Of a stretch of 5,334 nt of DNA, positions 1-4,631 are shown one piece after another. The translations under genes were made by a program, and so were the position numbers. The DNA is from Chloroflexota bacterium (GTDB lineage Bacteria; Chloroflexota; Dehalococcoidia; Dehalococcoidales; UBA2162). Position 1 is the first letter of the stretch; every line of letters starts with the position of its first letter. The notes under the pieces are model-generated. The model did not search any database, was not told the origin of the DNA, and saw only the letters and a program-made list of their open reading frames with translations. The stretch spans positions 1-5,334 of the forward strand of contig JACQOL010000176.1 in the NCBI GenBank assembly GCA_016202555.1, in the 5' to 3' direction.

Positions 1-26
1 AGTGTGCCATCAAGACTGGCTATCAT
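1..26 (-). CDS. ruvA: RuvA N-terminus, Holliday junction DNA helicase subunit (partial, cut by window edge)
   Basis: Only the first eight codons are present. They read MIASLDGT on the minus strand from an ATG at 26-24, and the coding region runs off the left edge. RuvA proteins characteristically begin M-I-x-x-L-x-G-T, so the match is specific despite its shortness. A Shine-Dalgarno sequence AAGGA (37-33) lies 6 bases upstream, a good distance, which supports a real start. RuvA binds the four-way Holliday junction as a tetramer and loads the RuvB branch-migration motor. The gene follows ruvC in the same direction, the usual ruvC-ruvA arrangement. The gap of about 120 bases to ruvC is filled by two hairpins. 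The identification is inferred from a very short peptide plus context; the rest of the gene lies outside the window. Confidence 0.8.
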
Positions 27-50
27 CTTCTTTCCTTACCACCCGATCCT

Positions 51-89
51 CTAACTCCCCTTCCCCTTATCAAGGGAAGGGGAAATTAG
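51..89. repeat. Imperfect inverted repeat (hairpin 1) between ruvC and ruvA
   Basis: The left arm CCCCTTCCCCTT (57-68) pairs with the right arm AAGGGAAGGGG (72-82), with one bulged C and a 3-base loop (ATC). Pairing resumes outside an internal loop, where CTAA (51-54) pairs with TTAG (86-89). Neither strand has a T-run after the stem, so it does not look like an intrinsic terminator. With the second hairpin 7 bases away, it resembles a dispersed palindromic (REP-like or miniature) element, or an RNA structure that separates ruvC and ruvA in the shared mRNA. The pairing is seen directly; the repeat-family idea is inference. Confidence 0.65.
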
Positions 90-95
90 TGATCT

Positions 96-116
96 AAGAG
101 GGACGAAGTCCCTCTT
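96..116. repeat. Perfect 9-bp inverted repeat (hairpin 2) between ruvC and ruvA
   Basis: AAGAGGGAC (96-104) and GTCCCTCTT (108-116) are perfect reverse complements around a 3-base loop. In the minus-strand transcript of the ruv operon the loop is UUC closed by a C-G pair, a compact and stable hairpin. It lies about 30 bases after the ruvC stop and about 70 bases before the ruvA start. The minus-strand sequence just after it is AGATCACT, not a T-tract, so a classical terminator is unlikely. A heptamer AACTCCC occurs at 53-59 and again at 118-124, so the two hairpins are roughly bracketed by a short direct repeat that could be chance. Confidence 0.7.
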
Positions 117-146
117 CAACTCCCTATAGCTTTTTGCGACTATGTC

Positions 147-656
147 TTAGTTCGGCTTTCCTCGCTGTCTGGTCAGCAGATTGCTCAGGTGCATCTGGCT
201 GAGGTGGCAGAGAGCTACCGCCAGGGCGTCAGCGGCATCGCTCGGCTGGGGAACCTGAGATAGCCCCAGCTGAAGCTTGACCATCTCCTGAATCTGCTCC
301 TTGGAGCTGGCTCCGTAGTTGCTAACACTCTGCTTTATCTGGGCTGGGGTATATTCGTGGATGGGGATGCCCTGGTTAGCCGCGGCCAGAATGGCTACTG
401 CCTGGGCCTTTCCGATAGCTAGTGCCGACTTTACATTCTTAGCTACAAAAGGTTGCTCGATAGCTACCTCATCCGGCCGGTGATTGGCGATAATTTCTTC
501 TAGCTTGTGGTATAAAAAGCTCAAACGCTCCCCGATTGGGGAGCCGGGTGGGGTGGTTAACGTGCCACAATCAATGAAAGTTGTTTCGTCATTGAGGCTC
601 TCTATCACTCCGTAGCCCATCGCTACTGTGCCCGGGTCAACACCTAAAATTTTCAC
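147..656 (-). CDS. ruvC: RuvC, Holliday junction resolvase (crossover junction endodeoxyribonuclease)
   Basis: RuvC is a dimeric Mg-dependent nuclease with an RNase H fold that nicks Holliday junctions symmetrically, working with RuvAB in recombinational repair. The 169-residue product has the usual family length. It starts MKILGVDPGT and shows the four acidic catalytic residues at the expected spacing: D7 (VDPG), E67 (AIEQPF), D140 and D143 (PSDAADALA). The KNVKSALAIGKAQ segment near residues 74-86 is also typical. The start is GTG (656-654), chosen because family members begin directly at this MKILG-type strand. Its first base is the last base of the yebC TAG stop (TAGTG), so translation is probably coupled; the upstream Shine-Dalgarno (AAGAG) is weak. 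The stop is TAA. Two hairpins and then ruvA follow. Nothing indicates damage to the gene. Confidence 0.97.
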   Translation of the reverse strand: MKILGVDPGTVAMGYGVIESLNDETTFIDCGTLTTPPGSPIGERLSFLYHKLEEIIANHRPDEVAIEQPFVAKNVKSALAIGKAQAVAILAAANQGIPIHEYTPAQIKQSVSNYGASSKEQIQEMVKLQLGLSQVPQPSDAADALAVALCHLSQMHLSNLLTRQRGKPN

Positions 657-1411
657 TAAACTTGCTCTTGATACTTCTCTAAAACAGCATTGGAAAAGTT
701 AACATTACTGAAGACACCCTGGACCTCATCCAGTTCCTCCAGTCTATGGAGGAGTTTTAGTGTTTGTAGTGCCTTGTTTTCATCAAGCTTAAGGGTCGTC
801 TTGGGCGCCATGCATAGCTCCGCCGAGACCATCGGTATCTTGGCTTGCTCCAGGGTATTTCTGACTGCGAAAAGCTCATCGGGTCTGGTGTAAATCTCGA
901 TATGGGTATCCTCTGCATTAACATCCTCAGCCCCGGCATCAATAGCCAGCAGTGTCAGCATCTCGGTATCTAAATCATCTGCCTCTATTGTAATCAGTCC
1001 TTTCGAGTCAAACAGCCAGGCGACACTACCACTCTCCACCAGGCTACCACCGCTGCGGGAAAAGATATTGCGCACCTCCTGCACGGTCCGGTTACGGTTA
1101 TCACTTAAAGCCTGTACCAGAATCGCTGTCCCACCCGGTCCGTAGCCTTCAAGGACCATCTCTACCATGGTAGCTCCATCCACCCCACCGCTACCCCGTC
1201 TGATTGCCCTCTCGATATTCTCCATCGGCATACTGTTATCACGGGCTTTTTGTATGGCTAAGCGTAAGCGGACATTCCCCTCAGGATTGCTGCCACCCTC
1301 CCGTACAGCAACGATAATCTCCCGGGTTAGCTTGGTAAACAGCTGACCTCGCTTGGCGTCAGTTGCCCCCTTCTGATGCTTAATTGTAGACCACTTGGAA
1401 TGACCAGACAT
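656..1411 (-). CDS. yebC: YebC/PmpR/TACO1-family regulatory protein
   Basis: The product is 251 residues, a normal length for the family. It begins with the signature MSGHSKWSTIKHQKG and continues with DAKRGQLFTKL (about 18-28), MPMENIERAI (61-70), LEGYGPGGTAILVQ (87-100), SDNRNRT (103-109) and a C-terminal ELDEVQGVFSNV motif (226-237). Family members were first described as DNA-binding regulators (PmpR). More recent work links bacterial YebC and mitochondrial TACO1 to translation of difficult peptide stretches such as polyproline, so a ribosome-related role is also possible; the sequence alone does not decide. The protein is cytosolic. The ATG at 1411 has a strong GAGGGG Shine-Dalgarno (1423-1418) 6 bases upstream and a good promoter about 45 bases upstream. 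It is first in an operon with ruvC and ruvA, a common neighbourhood for yebC. Its TAG stop overlaps the ruvC GTG by one base. Confidence 0.96.
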   Translation of the reverse strand: MSGHSKWSTIKHQKGATDAKRGQLFTKLTREIIVAVREGGSNPEGNVRLRLAIQKARDNSMPMENIERAIRRGSGGVDGATMVEMVLEGYGPGGTAILVQALSDNRNRTVQEVRNIFSRSGGSLVESGSVAWLFDSKGLITIEADDLDTEMLTLLAIDAGAEDVNAEDTHIEIYTRPDELFAVRNTLEQAKIPMVSAELCMAPKTTLKLDENKALQTLKLLHRLEELDEVQGVFSNVNFSNAVLEKYQEQV

Positions 1412-1454
1412 TGTTTACCCCTCTCTTTGACTGACTAATAAGCCCTCTTTTGTG

Positions 1455-1483
1455 ATTGTATCATCAAACCTGCTTGTGGTCAA
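1455..1483 (-). promoter_or_regulatory. Sigma-70-type promoter for yebC-ruvC-ruvA
   Basis: On the minus strand, a -35 TTGACC (1483-1478; 5 of 6 consensus) and a -10 TACAAT (1460-1455; 5 of 6) are separated by exactly 17 bases. The predicted transcript start is near 1448, giving a leader of about 37 bases that contains the GAGGGG ribosome binding site of yebC. No other minus-strand promoter of this quality is seen before ruvC, so it is the likely driver of the whole operon. It is assigned by motif matching only. Confidence 0.75.
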
Positions 1484-1528
1484 AAGAAAAACCTTAATTA
1501 TAATGAGGTTGCCAAATATTCTTAATCA

Positions 1529-1558
1529 TTGTTTTTGGGAGAAGGTTTGGATTATACT
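1529..1558 (+). promoter_or_regulatory. Candidate promoter for the DUF1616 gene
   Basis: A -35-like TTGTTT (1529-1534; 4 of 6) and a -10 TATACT (1553-1558; 5 of 6) are separated by 18 bases. The predicted start near 1565 falls in the middle of a perfect 14-bp palindrome and would leave a leader of about 26 bases. An alternative is the perfect -10 TATAAT at 1499-1504, but its only -35 candidate is TTGTGG (1474-1479) at a poor 19-base spacing. Either could serve the plus-strand unit. Confidence 0.4.
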
Positions 1559-1570
1559 TCAAGCTTGAAG
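1557..1570. promoter_or_regulatory. Perfect 14-bp palindrome, candidate operator
   Basis: CTTCAAGCTTGAAG is identical to its own reverse complement over all 14 bases. It overlaps the last two bases of the candidate -10 box (1553-1558) and covers the predicted transcript start of the DUF1616 gene. This is where a dimeric repressor would act. It has no spacer, so as RNA it would not form a useful hairpin, which favours a DNA-binding site over a terminator. The palindrome is seen directly; the operator role is inferred from position, and no regulator gene is present in the window. Confidence 0.45.
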
Positions 1571-1590
1571 ATGGTAGAGAAGGTATTGCG

Positions 1591-2055
1591 TTGAGAATCA
1601 GGATTGGAGGTGGTTTGGGTTGGGATGGGAGTATCTGGAACAAGATGCTGTCTGCTAGCCTTGCCCTGGCTGTTCTGGGGGCATTAGCAATGCTGGGTTA
1701 TACTCTGGTCAGGCCGGGGAGTGGTGAGCGGTTTACCGAGTTTTATCTGTTAGGGTTAAGCGGTAAAGCTACTGACTATCCGGCTTTGCTGAAGGTGGGG
1801 GAGGAGGGTAAGGTCGTGGTGGGTATTATCAATCGGGAACAGGAAACAGTAACCTACCGGGTGGAGATAAAAATAGACGGGGTTATCAATAGCCAGGTGG
1901 GAGAGCTGACTCTTGAGCCTGATGAGAAGCAGGAGGAGAAAGTCGGTTTTACCCCGAATAGGGTAGGGGATAAGCAAAAGGTAGAATTATTATTGTATAA
2001 ACAGGGGCAGAGTGAAGTTTATCGCCAGCTCCTCCTCTGGCTGGATGTTCGCTGA
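1591..2055 (+). CDS. Small membrane-anchored DUF1616-family protein
   Basis: The 154-residue product has a short basic N-terminus, one hydrophobic helix at about residues 19-40 (MLSASLALAVLGALAMLGYT) and a soluble domain of about 110 residues. The stretch GERFTEFYLLG-x-x-GKA-x-x-YP followed by VGEEGKVVVGIIN and ETVTYRVEI matches what I recall of the DUF1616 family: a beta-rich extracytoplasmic module found in archaea and some bacteria, function unknown. Full-length DUF1616 proteins have several N-terminal membrane helices; this one has only one, so it is a short form. The domain probably lies outside the membrane. The TTG start at 1591 is supported by AGAAGG (1578-1583) 7 bases upstream, and no in-frame ATG or GTG occurs further up. 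An ATG at 1645 (codon 19) is an alternative start that still keeps the membrane helix. Its neighbours make sugar nucleotides, which is compatible with a cell-surface role but proves nothing. Confidence 0.75.
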   Translation: MRIRIGGGLGWDGSIWNKMLSASLALAVLGALAMLGYTLVRPGSGERFTEFYLLGLSGKATDYPALLKVGEEGKVVVGIINREQETVTYRVEIKIDGVINSQVGELTLEPDEKQEEKVGFTPNRVGDKQKVELLLYKQGQSEVYRQLLLWLDVR

Positions 2056-2066
2056 AAGCTGGTAAA

Positions 2067-2096
2067 TTGACATCTAAGATTGGCGAGGATTAGAAT
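2067..2096 (+). promoter_or_regulatory. Strong promoter for glmM with start site at or near the ATG
   Basis: A perfect -35 TTGACA (2067-2072) and a -10 TAGAAT (2091-2096; 5 of 6) are separated by 18 bases. Only 9 bases lie between the -10 box and the glmM ATG at 2106, so transcription would start at about 2103-2106 and the mRNA would have no leader or a very short one. The AAGGGA just before the ATG (2098-2103) is too close (2 bases) to be a normal ribosome binding site, which fits leaderless initiation. Read-through from the DUF1616 gene is also possible. Confidence 0.6.
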
Positions 2097-2105
2097 CAAG
2101 GGAAG

Positions 2106-3398
2106 ATGCAGTTATTTGGTACCTCCGGGATACGCAGGGTTGCCGATAAAAACCTGGTGGAGTTGGCTCTGGAGGTTGGTCTGGCAGTAGGTAAGCTTTA
2201 TGCTAACGTTGTTGTCGGCGCTGATACCAGAACTTCCAGTGATGCGGTTAAATATGCCTTTATTTCGGGACTGCTGACCGCCGGTGCCAGGTCTGCTGAT
2301 GCCGGAATTATTCCGACGCCAACGCTGGCTCTGGCTGCCCGTGAGTTTCAGGCCGGGGCGATGATTACTGCTTCGCATAACCCCCCGGAATATAACGGCA
2401 TTAAGCTTTTTAACCCGGATGGAGCTGCCTTTGATGCTGAGCAGCGAGGACAAATTGAAGAGATGATTCTTGGTGACTCTCTTGAGGCGGCACCATGGGG
2501 TGAGATGAGGAGCAGCACTGTTTATGATGGAGCTATTGAGAAGCATATCGAGCACATCGTGAAAAATTTCCCGGGTGAGGTATCCCTGATTAAATCAGAG
2601 ATTAAGGTAGTGGTCGATTGTAGTTGTGGAGCGGCCTCGGTGATTACTCCTTATTTATTAAGAAGACTGGGCTGCGAAGTGACGGAGCTGAATTGTCATC
2701 CCACTGGTTTCTTTCCCCATCCCGTTGAGCCAACTGAGGCGAACCTAGGGGACTTGATACGGGTAACCAAGGAATTGGGGGCTGATTTGGGTATTGCCCA
2801 TGATGGGGATGCTGACCGGATGATGGCGGTGGACAATATGGGCCGGTTTATACCGGGGGATAAGCTGTTAATAATTTTCGCTCAAGCCGCGGCGGCAAAA
2901 GAAGTGGTGACGACCATAGATGCTTCGATGGTGATTGATGAGATGGGTTTCAGTGTTACCAGGACTCCGGTTGGCGATAACTATGTCTCTGAGGAGTTGA
3001 AGAAGGGTGGTGATTTCGGTGGTGAACCATCAGGAGCCTGGATTTTTCCAGATAACTCGCTGTGTCCCGATGGTATTTATGCGGCGGCACAGCTGCTGGC
3101 AATCGTCAGCCGTCAGAAGTTATCGTTATTAGTTGATAGCATACCAGCCTATCCGCTGCTTCGGGGGAGCCTTGCTGGTGATGGGGTAGTGGCATCTGAT
3201 TGGGAAAAGCGGCTATTAGGTATGAAGCCATTATCGGTAAGTCATATTGATGGTATTAGACTGAATTTTGATGATGGCTGGCTGCTGGTTAGAGCCTCAG
3301 GAACTGAGCCAAAGATAAGGGTAACGGCTGAAGCAAAGAGTGAAGCTCAAGTGCATCAGCTCTATGATAGCGGTGTCAGATTAATCAAGGGTGTCTGA
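2106..3398 (+). CDS. glmM: Phosphoglucosamine mutase, archaeal-type GlmM (alpha-D-phosphohexomutase superfamily)
   Basis: The enzyme interconverts GlcN-6-P and GlcN-1-P in the cytosol, supplying the GlmU step of UDP-GlcNAc synthesis. All four active-site loops are visible in the 430-residue product: the phosphoserine loop TASHNPPEYNGIK with S90, the Mg-binding loop DGDADR (233-238), the sugar-binding loop GGEPSG (305-310), and the phosphate-binding loop RASGTEP (396-402). The N-terminus FGTSGIR and the GEPSG loop resemble archaeal GlmM or phosphomannomutase-like enzymes; typical bacterial GlmM has FGTDGIRG and GEQSGH. A phosphomannomutase or phosphoglucomutase activity cannot be excluded from sequence. 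The adjacent GlmU-type gene, 21 bases downstream, favours GlmM. The ATG start is fixed by the FGTSG motif at residues 4-8. No frameshift or missing catalytic residue is seen. Confidence 0.85.
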   Translation: MQLFGTSGIRRVADKNLVELALEVGLAVGKLYANVVVGADTRTSSDAVKYAFISGLLTAGARSADAGIIPTPTLALAAREFQAGAMITASHNPPEYNGIKLFNPDGAAFDAEQRGQIEEMILGDSLEAAPWGEMRSSTVYDGAIEKHIEHIVKNFPGEVSLIKSEIKVVVDCSCGAASVITPYLLRRLGCEVTELNCHPTGFFPHPVEPTEANLGDLIRVTKELGADLGIAHDGDADRMMAVDNMGRFIPGDKLLIIFAQAAAAKEVVTTIDASMVIDEMGFSVTRTPVGDNYVSEELKKGGDFGGEPSGAWIFPDNSLCPDGIYAAAQLLAIVSRQKLSLLVDSIPAYPLLRGSLAGDGVVASDWEKRLLGMKPLSVSHIDGIRLNFDDGWLLVRASGTEPKIRVTAEAKSEAQVHQLYDSGVRLIKGV

Positions 3399-3419
3399 GA
3401 GAAACTAAGGAGCCATAGT

Positions 3420-4622
3420 GTGAAGGCAGTAATTCTAGCCGCTGGAGAAGGGAACCGGATGCGTCCCCTCTCCTATACCCGGCCCAAGGTAATGCTACCG
3501 ATAGCTAATAAGCCGATTCTGGAGCACTTGCTCGTTGAGGTAAAGAAGGCGGGTGTCAGGGAGTTTATTTTCATTGTCGGCTATCGTGATGAGCAGGTGC
3601 GCCAGTATTTTGGCAGCGGTGACCGCTGGGGGATGAGTATAGACTATTGTACCCAGCGGAAGCAATTGGGTACGGCTGATGCCATTAGAATGGCTGAGGG
3701 GTTGGTCGACGGGAATTTCATGGTGATTAATGGGGATATTATTGTCAGCCAGAAGGATATCCAGAGCCTGATTAATAAGGGAACTAATGCCATGACTGTA
3801 ATTGAAGTTAAGGAAACCCAGGATTTGGGCCTGGTTGAATTAGACGAGGACAAAGTAGTCCATATTTATGAGAAGGTAGCTAGTCTCTTTTCTAATATAG
3901 CAAATGTTGGTCTATATTTGTTCACTCCAGATATATTTGCTGCCATATCCCAGACGCCAAAATCACCCCGGGGAGAGTATGAGATAACCGATTCTTTACA
4001 ATTGATGATAGACCAGGGGAATCACATTGCCTATCAAAAGATTAGCTACTGGCTCAATCTTAGCTATCCCTGGGACCTCCTGACCGCTAATGAATCTCTG
4101 TTGGACGAGGCTGAAGTAGAGAATTTGGGCGAGGTGGAAGATAATGCGGTTATCAAGGGTGCCGTTACTATTGGTAAGGGCACAATAGTGAGGTCAGGCT
4201 CTTATATCGTTGGTCCGGCGCTCATCGGGCAGGACTGCGATATTGGCCCCAACTGCTATATCCGCCCCTACACCTCTATTGGAGACGATTGTCATATCGG
4301 TAGTGCTGTAGAGGTCAAGAACTCAATAATTATGAATGGTAGTAAAATTCCTCACCATAATTATGTGGGAGATAGTGTTATCGGTGAGGGGTGCAATTTG
4401 GGCGCAGGTACCAAGATTGCTAATTTAAAGCTCGACAAAAAGAATATCATGGTGGGTAGTATCGATACTAAACGGCGCAAACTTGGGGCGATAATCGGAG
4501 ATAATGTTGAAACCGGGATTAATGCCTCGATTAACGTCGGTTGTCTGATTGGCAATAATACCCATATTGGCCCGGGGGCTATCGCCCACGGGATTATTGC
4601 CCCCGGTTCCAGAATATTCTAG
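3420..4622 (+). CDS. glmU: Archaeal-type bifunctional GlmU: sugar-1-phosphate nucleotidylyltransferase / amino-sugar-1-phosphate acetyltransferase
   Basis: The 400-residue product has two domains. Residues 1 to about 230 form a nucleotidyltransferase: LAAGEGNRMRP (6-16), PK with K23, QLGTADA (82-88), the metal-binding GD (105-106), RGEYEITD (184-191) and YPWDLL (216-221). Residues 235-400 are a left-handed beta-helix of hexapeptide repeats with the motif PHHNYVGDS (311-319) and NLGAGTKIANL (326-336), where this family places its acetyltransferase site. The layout and length match the characterised Sulfolobus protein ST0452 (Arch_glmU type). The expected role is acetylation of GlcN-1-P (perhaps GalN-1-P) and its transfer to UTP, giving UDP-GlcNAc. 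Family members can accept several sugars and dTTP, so exact specificity is open. The GTG start (3420) has AAGGAG (3407-3412) 7 bases upstream. The usual TKPK is TRPK and the usual EKP is EKV (151-153). It follows glmM in an apparent operon. Confidence 0.85.
   Translation: MKAVILAAGEGNRMRPLSYTRPKVMLPIANKPILEHLLVEVKKAGVREFIFIVGYRDEQVRQYFGSGDRWGMSIDYCTQRKQLGTADAIRMAEGLVDGNFMVINGDIIVSQKDIQSLINKGTNAMTVIEVKETQDLGLVELDEDKVVHIYEKVASLFSNIANVGLYLFTPDIFAAISQTPKSPRGEYEITDSLQLMIDQGNHIAYQKISYWLNLSYPWDLLTANESLLDEAEVENLGEVEDNAVIKGAVTIGKGTIVRSGSYIVGPALIGQDCDIGPNCYIRPYTSIGDDCHIGSAVEVKNSIIMNGSKIPHHNYVGDSVIGEGCNLGAGTKIANLKLDKKNIMVGSIDTKRRKLGAIIGDNVETGINASINVGCLIGNNTHIGPGAIAHGIIAPGSRIF
4572..4606 (+). other. GC-rich inverted repeat at the 3' end of the glmU-like gene
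   Basis: CCGGGGGC (4572-4579) and GCCCCCGG (4599-4606) are perfect complements around a 19-base loop, 14 bases before the stop codon. A 10-bp palindrome AGAATATTCT (4611-4620) follows directly and runs into the TAG. The GC stem could slow ribosomes or protect the mRNA 3' to glmU. It may instead simply reflect glycine- and proline-rich beta-helix codons. No T-tract follows and the next gene starts 9 bases after the stop, so termination is unlikely. Confidence 0.35.
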
Positions 4623-4631
4623 GTGTAAATT

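Noticed and set aside
51..116. Possible rho-independent terminator for ruvC
   Set aside because: The stems are strong but no run of T follows either hairpin on the minus strand, and ruvA with a good ribosome binding site continues just beyond.
690..942. Short open frames within the yebC region (690-893 plus strand and 757-942 minus strand, another frame)
   Set aside because: They lie wholly inside yebC, have no recognisable domain or ribosome binding site, and yebC is convincing over its full length.
1499..1504. Perfect TATAAT as the main promoter -10 of the DUF1616 gene
   Set aside because: It lacks a -35 box at 16-18 bases; the best candidate, TTGTGG, is at 19. It is kept only as an alternative to the 1529-1558 promoter.
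2112..2555. 147-codon minus-strand frame opposite glmM
   Set aside because: It is antisense to the conserved N-terminal domain of glmM, resembles no family I know, and has no promoter or start signal; the same applies to the minus-strand frames at 1756-1977, 3644-3853, 4361-4555 and 4892-5128.
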